A DNA stretch of 64,000 nucleotides. Origin: Glycomyces arizonensis DSM 44726. GTDB taxonomy: Bacteria; Actinomycetota; Actinomycetes; Mycobacteriales; Micromonosporaceae. The translations under genes and the position numbers were made by a program. The notes beneath the pieces were generated by a model, which saw only the letters and a list, made by a program, of their open reading frames with translations, did no database searches and was not told the origin of the DNA. The first letter of the stretch is position 1. Every line of letters starts with the position of its first letter. The DNA is taken from NCBI RefSeq assembly GCF_000482705.1, contig NZ_AXWO01000024.1, positions 29,827-93,826 on the forward strand. Reading direction: 5' to 3'. Shown here one piece after another: positions 17,929 through 26,164 of the stretch.

Positions 17929-18896
17929 CGGTCGGTCTCGCTTTCGGTCTCGTTGTCTTCGGCCCGGTGGCCGGTCAAGGTCAGGAACACCTCGTCGAGG
18001 CTCGAGAGCCCGAGGTGGAACTCGGTGAGGCCGATGCCCCGCTCGCGCAGGTCCGCGGCGAGCACCGGCATGATCGCGTCGTCGTTGACCCCGACGGTGA
18101 CCGCCCCGGCCTCGACGAGCGGCTCGAGGTCGCCGAACCGCTCGGCGACGAGCGCGCCGACCGCTTCGAGCTGGGCCGGGTCCTCGGGCTGGATGCGCAG
18201 GGTCTGGCCGCCGATCTTGGCCTTGAGCTGGGTGGGCGTGCCGGTGGCGATGACGGTGCCGTGGTCGATGACCGCGATGTCGTCGGCCAGCTGGTCGGCC
18301 TCCTCCAGGTACTGGGTGGTCAGCAGGACGGTGGTGCCGTCGGCGACGAGGCTGCGGACGAGGCCCCACAGCTCGCCGCGCGCCCGCGGGTCGAGCCCGG
18401 TCGTCGGTTCGTCGAGGAAGAGGATGCGGGGCCGCCCCACCAGGCTCGCGGCCAGGTCGAGGCGGCGTCGCATGCCGCCGGAGTAGGCCTTGGCGGCCTT
18501 GTCGGCGGCGTCGGAGAGGTTGAACTCGGCGAGCAGCTCGCGGGCGCGCGCCTTGGCGTCGCGCGTGGGCATGCCGAGCAGGCGTCCGATGAAGCGCAGG
18601 TTCTCCTCGCCGGTGAGCAGCTCGTCGACGCCGGCGAACTGGCCGGTCAGTCCGATGAGGGTGCGCACGTGCGGGGCGTCGCGCACGATGTCGAAGCCGC
18701 CGACGCGGGCGGTTCCGGCGGTGGGCTCGGAGAGGGTGGCGAGCATCCGGACGATCGTGGTCTTCCCAGCCCCGTTGGGGCCGAGGACGCCGAGGACCGT
18801 GCCGGCCCTGGCGTTGAGGTCGACGCGGTCGACGGCGATCAGGTCGCCGAAGTTCTTCGTCAGCCCCTCGGTTTCAATGGCGTTGTCATGCGACAC
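17925..18896 (-). CDS. DrrA-like ABC transporter ATPase
   Basis: This 323-residue ATPase contains Walker A GPNGAGKTT, signature YSGGMRRRLDLAASL, Walker B ILFLDEPTTGLDP and the switch His region TTQYLEEADQLA, followed by the C-terminal extension common in the DrrA family. The start is GTG 18896, preceded by AAGGAGG; a longer in-frame reading has no ribosome site and would begin inside an operator-like inverted repeat. It forms an operon with the permease. Confidence 0.92.
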   Translation of the reverse strand: MSHDNAIETEGLTKNFGDLIAVDRVDLNARAGTVLGVLGPNGAGKTTIVRMLATLSEPTAGTARVGGFDIVRDAPHVRTLIGLTGQFAGVDELLTGEENLRFIGRLLGMPTRDAKARARELLAEFNLSDAADKAAKAYSGGMRRRLDLAASLVGRPRILFLDEPTTGLDPRARGELWGLVRSLVADGTTVLLTTQYLEEADQLADDIAVIDHGTVIATGTPTQLKAKIGGQTLRIQPEDPAQLEAVGALVAERFGDLEPLVEAGAVTVGVNDDAIMPVLAADLRERGIGLTEFHLGLSSLDEVFLTLTGHRAEDNETESETDR

Positions 18897-18973
18897 GTCG
18901 TCCTCCTTGCTGGATGCGTTCGCAGTGTCGGTTCGCTGGAATGGGTTCGGGTTTCCACAGTCATCACACCATA

Positions 18974-19005
18974 ATGATGTCATTGTGACAAGTATCTGAC
19001 GTCAT
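18974..19005. promoter_or_regulatory. Inverted repeat upstream of DrrAB-like operon
   Basis: ATGATGTCA (18974-18982) and TGACGTCAT (18997-19005) are 9-bp arms with one mismatch and a 14-base spacer, located 78 bases upstream of the ATPase start. The region is AT-richer than its surroundings. It may be an operator for a TetR- or PadR-type regulator; no regulator gene is adjacent. Confidence 0.45.
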
Positions 19006-19111
19006 GGAATTGACGTGCGGCGCATCAGCGCCGGATCGATTGCGGTTCGATCATGCACTCCGGGTCCGACAAGGTGCGAACGATTTGTTCGGGGCGCCTA
19101 GGACACCGAGG

Positions 19112-22100
19112 TCACAGGGATTGCAGCAGCCTGCGGACGCGCTTCTCGCTGACCTGGTAGCGGGTGCCGAGCTGCTGGGCGAAGAAGCTGACGCGCAGCT
19201 CCTCGATCATCCAGCGCAGCTCCTGGCCTTCGGCGGTCCGCATGGCCGCCGGGCGGGCGCGCGCCAGCGCGTCGCGCTCGGCCTGGAGAGCGTGGACGAC
19301 GTCCATCTTGGCCTTGTCCCCCGCGATGTCGTCCTTGACGCGCCTGGCGCGGTAGACGATGCCCTTGACGTAGCGGGTCAGGTCGTCCAGGCGCCACCAG
19401 CCGGTCGCGCCCACGAACCCGTCGGCGCCGACCAGGCTCTCGAGCTGGGCGCGCATGTCGCTCATGGCCGCGAGCATCGAGAAGTCGAACTTGCCTTCGA
19501 GCAGGCGGGACGCCTCGCGGGCCTCGGTCAGGACCGCGGCCGCCTTGCGCGCCACCGCGGGCGACTCGCCGGCCACCTCGGGGCGGGCGCGCTTCAGCAG
19601 CGCCTCGAAGCCGTCGCGGTCCCAGGCCGGCCCGCCGCCTTCGATGAGGACCTTGTCGAGCACCACGCGGACGCAGTCGTCCAAGAGCGCGCCGACGGAC
19701 TTGTAGGGCCCGGTGGCGAGGACGAGCTGCTCATTGCGGGTGAGGGCCTCCTTGAGGTGCGGGTCGGGGACGTTCAGCCTGAGAAGGCGCCTGGTCCCGG
19801 CCCACATGTTCGCCGACTGCGCGCCGACGTCGGCGAAGGCCTTGACGCCGACGCTCTTGCCCTCGTCGAACAGGGCCGGGTAGGCCTTGGCGACGTAGCC
19901 GCGGCGCGGGGTCTCCTGGACCTTCGGCAGCGCATCGAAGTCCCATGTGGTCAATCCGGTGCGTTCGAGCTCCGGGGCGGCCTCGGCGGCGGCCTCCTGC
20001 GTCCTGGGGGCCAGCTGCCGCTGGAGCGCGCCGAGCTCCTTGCCTTGTGCGAGGACCGAACCGTCCTCGTCCTTGACCTGGAACGTCATGAGCAGGTGGC
20101 CGGGGATCTTGGTGAGGTCGAAGGCGTCCTCGGGGACGTTCACGCCGGTCATGGCGCGGAGCATGTCGGCCAGCGCGGCGGTCATGGGACGGGCCTCGGA
20201 GGCGTCCATGCGGGCGACGGCGGCCGCCGCGAAGTCGGGGGCCGGCACGAAGTTGCGGCGCAGGCTCTTGGGCAGGCTCTTGATGAGCGACTCGGCGAAC
20301 TCGGCCCGCAGGCCGGGCACCTGCCAGGTGAAGGCGTCCTCGTTCAGCTGCTGGAGCGCGTCGAGCGGGACCTCGACGGTGACGCCGTCGCCCGCCGAGC
20401 CGGGCTCGAACTCGTAGTCGAGTTCGAGGTCGACACCTTCGGAGGTCCACATCTCGGGGTAGGCGTCGGCGCTGAGGTCCTCGGCGCGGTCGCCGAGGAG
20501 CAGGGCCTCGTCGAAGTCGAGCCGGTGCTTGTCCTTCTGCTTCTTCCACCAGGAGTCGAAGTGGCGCCCCGAGACGATGTCGGCGGGCAGGCGCTCGTCG
20601 TAGAAGTCGAACAGGGTCTGCTCGTCGGCGAGCAGGCCGCGCTGCCTGACGCGGTTCTCCAGGTCCTCGACTGCGGCGATCTTGTCGCGGTTGCGCCCGA
20701 AGAAGGGGTGGTGGGTCTCCCACTCGCCTTGGACGAGGGCGTGGCGGATGAACAGCTCGCGGCTCGTCGCCTGGTCGATGCGACCGAAGTTGACCTGGCG
20801 GCGCGGCACGATCGGGACGCCGTAGAGGGTGACGCGCTCGAAGGCGAGGACGGCCCCGGACTTCTTGGACCAGTGGGGTTCTGAGTAAGTGCGCTTGACG
20901 AGGTGCTCGGCGAGCGGCTCGACCCATTCGGGCTCGATCTTGGCGCAGATGCGGCCCCACAGCCGCGAGGTCTCGACCAGTTCCCCGGCGACGACCCACC
21001 GCGGCTGCTTTTTGAAGAGTCCCGAGCCGGGGAAGATCGCGAACTTGGCGTTCCGGCCGCCGAGGTATTCGCGCTTGTCGGCCTCTTTGACGCCGATGTG
21101 GGAGAGGAGTCCGGACAGGAGCGCGGTGTGGATGCGGCGGTTGTCCGGGGAGGGCGTCGTCGGAGCGGTGGAGATCTTGAGGCTCTTGAGGACGCCGGTG
21201 ATCTGACGTACCAGGTCCTGCCATTCGCGGATGCGCAGGTAATGCAGGTACTCCTGTTTGCACATCCGCCGGAAGGCGCTGGAGGAGCGGGCGCGCCGCT
21301 CGTCTTCGAGGTACTTCCACAGGTTGAGGAAGGCGGCGAAGTCGGATTCGGGGTCGTTGAAGCGGGCGTGGGCCTGGTCGGACTGGGCCTTCTTGTCGGC
21401 CGGGCGCTCCCGCGGGTCCTGGATGGACAGGGCGGCGGCGATGACGGCGACCTCGTGGACGCAGCCCTCCTCCTTGGCCTGGAGGATCATGCGGGCCAGG
21501 CGCGGGTCGATCGGCAATCGCGAGATCTCCCGGCCCGTCTTCGTCAGGCGCCGCTCGCCGCCGCGCAGGTCCTCGAGCGCGCCGAGCTCGACGAGGAGGT
21601 CGGTGCCGTCCTTGATGTTGCGGGCGTCGGGGGCGTCGACGAACGGGAAGTCCTCGACCCTGCCGAGCTTCGCGGCGGCCATGAGGAGGATGACGCTGGC
21701 GAGGTTGGTGCGCAGGATCTCCGCGTCGGTGAACTCCGGCCTGGAGGTGAAGTCCTCTTCGGAGTAGAGGCGGATGCAGACGCCCTCGGCGACGCGGCCG
21801 CAGCGCCCGGCGCGCTGGTTGGCGCTGGCCTGGCTGATGCGCTCGATCGGCAGGCGCTGGACCTTGGTGCGGGCCGAGTAGCGGGAGATGCGCGCGTGGC
21901 CGCCGTCGATGACGTAGCGGATGCCCGGGACGGTCAGGGACGTCTCGGCGACGTTGGTGGACAGGACGATGCGCCTGCCGGTGTGGGAGGAGAACACGCG
22001 GTGCTGCTCGGCGGCCGAGAGGCGGGCGTAGAGCGGGACGATCTCGGTGTGGCGCAGCTTCGCCTTCTCCAGGGCGTCGGCGGTGTCGCGGATCTCCTGC

Positions 22101-23002
22101 TCGCCGGAGAGGAAGACGAGGATGTCGCCGTCGCCCTCGCGGCCGAGCTCGTTGACGGCGTCGAGGATGCCGTCGGTCTGGTCGCGCTGCTCCTCCTCGT
22201 CGACGAGGGGCCGATAGCGGACCTCGACGGGGTAGGTGCGGCCGGAGACCTCCAGGATCGGGGCGGGACCCTCATCGCTCTTGAAATGCTGCGCGAAGCG
22301 CTCGGGGTCGATGGTCGCGGAGGTGACGATGACCTTGAGGTCGGGGCGCCTCGGCAGGATCTGCTTGAGGCAGCCGAGGATGAAGTCGATGTTGAGGCTG
22401 CGCTCGTGGGCCTCGTCGATGATGATCGTGTCGTAGGCGCTCAGGAGCCGGTCGCGCTGGAGCTCGGTGAGCAGGATGCCGTCGGTCATGAGCTTGACGA
22501 AGCTGGAGTCCGAGACCTGGTCGGTGAAGCGGACCTTCCAGCCGACGGCCTCGCCCAGCGGCGAGCCGAGCTCCTCGGCGATGCGCTCGGCGACAGCGCG
22601 GGCGGCGATCCGGCGGGGCTGGGTGTGCCCGATCATGCCGCGCACGCCGCGGCCGAGTTCGAGGCAGATCTTGGGGATCTGCGTGGTCTTGCCCGAGCCG
22701 GTCTCGCCGGCGATGACGACGACCTGGTGGTCCCTGATGGCCTCGGCGATGTCGTCGCGGCGCTGCGAGACGGGCAGCTCGTCGGGGTAGACGATCTTGG
22801 GCAGGCTCGCGGCCCGCGCGGCGAGGGCGGCCTCCTTCGCCTCGACGTCGGCTTCGAGGGCGTCGAACGCGGCCTTGCGCTCGGGGCCGTCGAGCTCGCG
22901 GGCCTCGCGCAGGCGCCTGCGCAGCGCACGCTGGTCGGCCGTGCGCAGGGCGAAGACGCGCTCGCGCAGGCTGGTACGGGATTTCGAGGTGCTGCTGGGC
23001 AT
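19112..23002 (-). CDS. hrpA: ATP-dependent RNA helicase HrpA
   Basis: This 1296-residue DEAH-box helicase matches HrpA. Motifs include GETGSGKTTQIPK near residue 98, DEAHERS, SATIDPERF and NQRAGRCGR, followed by the helicase-associated, OB-fold and DUF3418 regions that make up the long C-terminal half. HrpA unwinds RNA and resolves stalled or collided ribosomes in E. coli. ATG 23002 is preferred over an upstream in-frame start because MPSSTSKSRTSLRERV is a normal N-terminus. It lies alone between the ABC exporter and the ABC-F gene. Confidence 0.95.
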   Translation of the reverse strand: MPSSTSKSRTSLRERVFALRTADQRALRRRLREARELDGPERKAAFDALEADVEAKEAALAARAASLPKIVYPDELPVSQRRDDIAEAIRDHQVVVIAGETGSGKTTQIPKICLELGRGVRGMIGHTQPRRIAARAVAERIAEELGSPLGEAVGWKVRFTDQVSDSSFVKLMTDGILLTELQRDRLLSAYDTIIIDEAHERSLNIDFILGCLKQILPRRPDLKVIVTSATIDPERFAQHFKSDEGPAPILEVSGRTYPVEVRYRPLVDEEEQRDQTDGILDAVNELGREGDGDILVFLSGEQEIRDTADALEKAKLRHTEIVPLYARLSAAEQHRVFSSHTGRRIVLSTNVAETSLTVPGIRYVIDGGHARISRYSARTKVQRLPIERISQASANQRAGRCGRVAEGVCIRLYSEEDFTSRPEFTDAEILRTNLASVILLMAAAKLGRVEDFPFVDAPDARNIKDGTDLLVELGALEDLRGGERRLTKTGREISRLPIDPRLARMILQAKEEGCVHEVAVIAAALSIQDPRERPADKKAQSDQAHARFNDPESDFAAFLNLWKYLEDERRARSSSAFRRMCKQEYLHYLRIREWQDLVRQITGVLKSLKISTAPTTPSPDNRRIHTALLSGLLSHIGVKEADKREYLGGRNAKFAIFPGSGLFKKQPRWVVAGELVETSRLWGRICAKIEPEWVEPLAEHLVKRTYSEPHWSKKSGAVLAFERVTLYGVPIVPRRQVNFGRIDQATSRELFIRHALVQGEWETHHPFFGRNRDKIAAVEDLENRVRQRGLLADEQTLFDFYDERLPADIVSGRHFDSWWKKQKDKHRLDFDEALLLGDRAEDLSADAYPEMWTSEGVDLELDYEFEPGSAGDGVTVEVPLDALQQLNEDAFTWQVPGLRAEFAESLIKSLPKSLRRNFVPAPDFAAAAVARMDASEARPMTAALADMLRAMTGVNVPEDAFDLTKIPGHLLMTFQVKDEDGSVLAQGKELGALQRQLAPRTQEAAAEAAPELERTGLTTWDFDALPKVQETPRRGYVAKAYPALFDEGKSVGVKAFADVGAQSANMWAGTRRLLRLNVPDPHLKEALTRNEQLVLATGPYKSVGALLDDCVRVVLDKVLIEGGGPAWDRDGFEALLKRARPEVAGESPAVARKAAAVLTEAREASRLLEGKFDFSMLAAMSDMRAQLESLVGADGFVGATGWWRLDDLTRYVKGIVYRARRVKDDIAGDKAKMDVVHALQAERDALARARPAAMRTAEGQELRWMIEELRVSFFAQQLGTRYQVSEKRVRRLLQSL

Positions 23003-23074
23003 GACGATCGTCAAGGATACGCGGGCGCCCGGCTCCCGTGCCACGGGTTTTCCAGTGGCCGGGCCGCCGGGCCG

Positions 23075-24646
23075 TCAGTCCTCGGCGCTGATCCCCTTTC
23101 CTCGTTCGAGGCGGATGCGGCGGGTCAGGCCGAGCCCGTCGAGGAAGGCCTCGTCGTGGCTGACGACGATCAGGGCCCCCTGGTAGGCGGTCAGGGCCTG
23201 CTGGAGCTGGCGGGTCGAGGTCATGTCGAGGTTGTTGGTCGGCTCGTCGAGCAGCAGCAGGTGCGGGGCGGGCCGCGCCGAGAGCACGGTCGCCAGCGCC
23301 ACGCGCAGCCGCTCGCCTCCCGAGAGCGTCCCGACCTTGTGGAAGACGGTGTCGCCGCGCAGCAGGAAGCGGGCGAGCCGGGTCCGCAGCAGGCTCGGAT
23401 CGGTCTCGGGCGAGCGGGAGCGGACGCTGTCCAGGACGCTCGACGCGTCGTCGAGGAACTCCAGCCGCTGGGTCAGGAAGCCGTACGGGACGCGCGCGGC
23501 CTCGGCGACGGCGCGCAGCAGCGTGGTCTTGCCCGCGCCGTTGTCGCCGGTCAGCGCGATCCGCTCGGGCCCGCGGACGTGGAGGTCGACGCCCTCGCCG
23601 TACAGGTCCCCTTCCTTGAGGCCCTCGATGAGGGCGATCTCGCGGTGCGGGCTGACGGAGGTCTCGGGCAGGTCGACGCTGATGCTCGCGTCGTCGCGGA
23701 CCTCGGACCTGGCGGCCTCGAACTCCTCTTTGGCCTCGGCGACGTCCTCGGCCATCGCGGTCTTGACGCGCCCGGACGTGGTCTCGCCCTGGTTCTTCTT
23801 GGCGTTGCGGATGATCGCGGGCGCGTTGGCGTACTTCTTCTTCCCCGCCTTCTCGCGGCGGGCCAGTTTGGTCTGCATCTCGATGAACTCGCGCTTCTGG
23901 CGGTTGAGCTCGGCCTTGGCGTCGCGCACGGCCCGCTCGGCGGCCTCCTGCTCGACGGCGATGGCCCGCTCGTAGGCGGCGTAGTTCCCTTCGAAGGTGC
24001 GGATGCGCCCGGCGTACAGCTCGGCGACGGCGTCGACCCCGTCGAGCAGCGCCCGGTCGTGGCTGACGACGAGCAGCGTGCCGGGGAAGCGGCGGATGGC
24101 CTCGTAGAGCCGGGCCCGGGCCGAGCCGTCGAGGTTGTTCGAGGGCTCGTCGAGCAGCAGCACGTCGGGTCGCTGCACGAGCCGCCCGGCGAGGCCGACG
24201 AGCATGGACTCGCCGCCGGAGAGCGTCGCGACGGTCCTGTCGAGTCCGATGTGGTCGAGTCCGAGCTCGTCGAGCGTGACGCGGGAGCGGCCCTGGAAGT
24301 CCCAGTCGTCGCCGATGACGGCGAAGTGGGCCTCGTCGGCGTCGCCGGACTCGATGGCCTCCAGGGCGCGCTGCTTGGCGGTGATGCCGAGCAGGTCGGC
24401 GACGGTGTCGCCGAGGCGCAGCGGCAGGTCCTGGGGCAGGTAGGCGACGATTCCCGAGACGGTGACGCCGCCGGTGTCCGGTGCGAGCCGCCCGGCGATG
24501 AGGCGCAGCAGCGTGGACTTGCCGGTGCCGTTGTCGCCGACGAGGGCGGTGTGGCCACCTGCGAAGACGGCGTCGACCCCGTCGAAGACGCGGTCGCCGT
24601 CGGGCCAGGAGAAGCCGAGTCTGTTGACGGTGATGAAGGAGGTCAT
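23075..24646 (-). CDS. ABC-F family ATPase, drug-resistance type
   Basis: This 523-residue protein has two ABC domains (GDNGTGKST and GDNGAGKTT Walker A motifs; LSGGE signatures; LLLDEPSNNLD and LLLDEPTNNLD) and no membrane segments. It is therefore an ABC-F protein acting on ribosomes. The inter-domain linker is long and highly charged (about residues 225-300), which in this family reaches towards the peptidyl-transferase centre and is often seen in antibiotic-protection members; the exact drug class cannot be assigned. ATG 24646 has GAGAGGA eight bases upstream. A distinct ABC-F, EttA, is encoded at 46.7 kb. Confidence 0.87.
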   Translation of the reverse strand: MTSFITVNRLGFSWPDGDRVFDGVDAVFAGGHTALVGDNGTGKSTLLRLIAGRLAPDTGGVTVSGIVAYLPQDLPLRLGDTVADLLGITAKQRALEAIESGDADEAHFAVIGDDWDFQGRSRVTLDELGLDHIGLDRTVATLSGGESMLVGLAGRLVQRPDVLLLDEPSNNLDGSARARLYEAIRRFPGTLLVVSHDRALLDGVDAVAELYAGRIRTFEGNYAAYERAIAVEQEAAERAVRDAKAELNRQKREFIEMQTKLARREKAGKKKYANAPAIIRNAKKNQGETTSGRVKTAMAEDVAEAKEEFEAARSEVRDDASISVDLPETSVSPHREIALIEGLKEGDLYGEGVDLHVRGPERIALTGDNGAGKTTLLRAVAEAARVPYGFLTQRLEFLDDASSVLDSVRSRSPETDPSLLRTRLARFLLRGDTVFHKVGTLSGGERLRVALATVLSARPAPHLLLLDEPTNNLDMTSTRQLQQALTAYQGALIVVSHDEAFLDGLGLTRRIRLERGKGISAED

Positions 24647-24962
24647 GCGGGGATTCCTCTCGGATTCGATGCGGACGGGATCGAATGAGAGACATCGCGC
24701 CGATGACCGGATTGCCGGGACGCGGGATTTCAGCAGCAGCCGAGTGGCTCCCTGAAGATCGCAGACCGCCCGCTCGTGTGGGGACCGGAGCCGCATGGCG
24801 GCTCGACGGCCTCGCCGAGAGCGTGGCGCGATGTCTGTGATCTACAGCTTCAAGGGAGTTCCTGACGTCGACTGCAAGGACCGGATCGATGGTAGCGGCT
24901 CGGGCGGGCGCCGTCAATGATGTCGAGAGGCGGCGTCGGACACACCGCCCCTCGGATCGGGG
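24647..24962. other. Intergenic region upstream of ABC-F gene
   Basis: These 316 bases hold the leader of the ABC-F gene and the 3' flank of the LPMO gene. I see no convincing gene. Resistance ABC-F genes can be controlled by leader-peptide attenuation, but I could not identify a clear leader ORF with alternative hairpins here. Confidence 0.4.
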
Positions 24963-25763
24963 TCAGCAGGTGCCGACCTGTTCCCAGACGCCCCAGTCGC
25001 CGGTGGTGCCGGGCTCCTCGCCCTGCGTCCACCACTTGGCGCGCCATTCGGCGCCGTTGTGCGTCACGGTGTCGCCGCCGTTGTAGACGGCGCTGGAGCT
25101 CCAGGCCGCGGCGGTGCAGTCGCCGGCGGGCGGCGGATCGTCGTCGCCGCCTCCGCCGTCGTTGCCACCGCCGCCGAACTGGACGTCGATGCACGAGTAG
25201 AAGGCGTTGGCGGTGTCGGAGATCGTCCACACCGCCAGGATGATGTGGTGGCCGGACTTGCTCGGCAGGTTGACGTTGTGGGTGACCGACCAGGGGGGCC
25301 GGGCGCCGCCGTCGTAGTCGGTGTAGATCGGCGCGGACTCCAGGGCCGCGCGGGTCAGCGGCTGGTTCTCGTTCCAGCCGTCGCGGGTGATGAAGTACTC
25401 CCACTTGTCGGTGGCGTGGGCGGCCTTGATCGTCCAGGTGAACGTGCGCGAGCCGGGAGAGACGTTCGTGGCGGGCCAGTCGCCGCCCCGCGGGTCGTCG
25501 AGTTCGGAGAATCGGCTGTTGCCGCCGGCGCAGATCGATCCGTCGGCGGGCCCGGCGGCGGGGAAGCCCTTGGGGCCCTCGACGCTCTGCGGCTCCCATT
25601 GGATCGCACCGCAGTCGGAGACGGCGCCGCTGGCGCAGTTCGCCGCCCTGCTGGGCGGGTCGGAGATGTAGGCGTGGCCCCAGGCCGGGCTCGCCATCGT
25701 CGCCGACAGGACCGCTGCGGCGAAGACGCTGAGCACTGCCAAAAGGCGTTTGGTTCGGCGCAT
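24963..25763 (-). CDS. AA10 lytic polysaccharide monooxygenase with CBM5/12
   Basis: This 266-residue secreted copper enzyme oxidatively cleaves chitin-like polysaccharide. The signal peptide ends at WG and the mature protein starts with His30 (HAYISDPPSRA). The second brace histidine is His116 (KAAHATDKWEYFITRDGW), and NAFYSCIDV supplies the axial Phe188, an arrangement typical of chitin-active AA10. A Gly/Asp/Pro linker (about 197-213) leads to a C-terminal CBM5/12 chitin-binding module (AWSSSAVYNGGDTVTHNG). It is monocistronic, with an AT-rich promoter and the shared 21-bp element upstream. Confidence 0.93.
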   Translation of the reverse strand: MRRTKRLLAVLSVFAAAVLSATMASPAWGHAYISDPPSRAANCASGAVSDCGAIQWEPQSVEGPKGFPAAGPADGSICAGGNSRFSELDDPRGGDWPATNVSPGSRTFTWTIKAAHATDKWEYFITRDGWNENQPLTRAALESAPIYTDYDGGARPPWSVTHNVNLPSKSGHHIILAVWTISDTANAFYSCIDVQFGGGGNDGGGGDDDPPPAGDCTAAAWSSSAVYNGGDTVTHNGAEWRAKWWTQGEEPGTTGDWGVWEQVGTC

Positions 25764-25815
25764 CTGTCGCTCCTCTCAGGGGGTATTGGAGGCGGTGGCC
25801 TGCGGAACCTTATTG

Positions 25816-25836
25816 GCCACCTTATTAACTAAAAAC
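25816..25836 (-). promoter_or_regulatory. Shared 21-bp upstream element, LPMO gene
   Basis: On the minus strand it contains AGTTAATAAGGTG, 53 bases before the LPMO start, matching elements before the two LPXTG genes. ACCTTATT occurs twice at 12-base spacing (25807 and 25819), and AACTAAAAACTAAG follows, so the site may be a repeated regulator-binding region. Confidence 0.5.
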
Positions 25837-25905
25837 TAAGCTAACAGTTTTTGAACACCCCGCACAAGGGGCATGATCCATCAATTGCCGTCAATACCAA
25901 GAAAA

Positions 25906-25934
25906 CCGGTCGCATCCGTGGCGGATGCGACCGG
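25906..25934 (-). terminator. Rho-independent terminator of the NSS transporter operon
   Basis: A perfect 13-bp stem (CCGGTCGCATCCG and complement) with a three-base loop is followed on the minus strand by TTTTCTT. It is the clearest classical terminator in the window and lies 117 bases beyond the metS-like stop. Confidence 0.9.
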
Positions 25935-26050
25935 TGAGGCCGGCGAAGTCAGTCCGAATGGGACTCGATCGCGGTCGGGCGCGGGTTCACCGCGCCGCAC
26001 GACCGACTCGCGGCGAGGGGCCGACCGGTCGATCGGCCCCTGCGGCCGGG

Positions 26051-26164
26051 TCAGTCCTCGTCGGGCTCCTCGGGATGGGTCATCAGCGTGATCGCCGAGA
26101 CGACCATGCCCCCGAAGATGATCGCGATGGCGATGACCATCATCGTGATGGCGGTGGCGTTCAT
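26051..26164 (-). CDS. MetS-like small subunit of NSS transporter
   Basis: This 37-residue single-helix membrane protein (MNATAITMMVIAIAIIFGG at the start, acidic PEEPDED tail) matches the small subunit required by actinobacterial methionine/alanine NSS importers such as MetPS. Its ATG overlaps the transporter stop by ATGA. It is too short for ordinary gene calling but position, size and composition are diagnostic. Confidence 0.88.
   Translation of the reverse strand: MNATAITMMVIAIAIIFGGMVVSAITLMTHPEEPDED

Noticed and set aside
24647..24840. Leader-peptide attenuator for the ABC-F gene
   Set aside because: Possible in principle, but no clear short ORF with alternative hairpins was seen.
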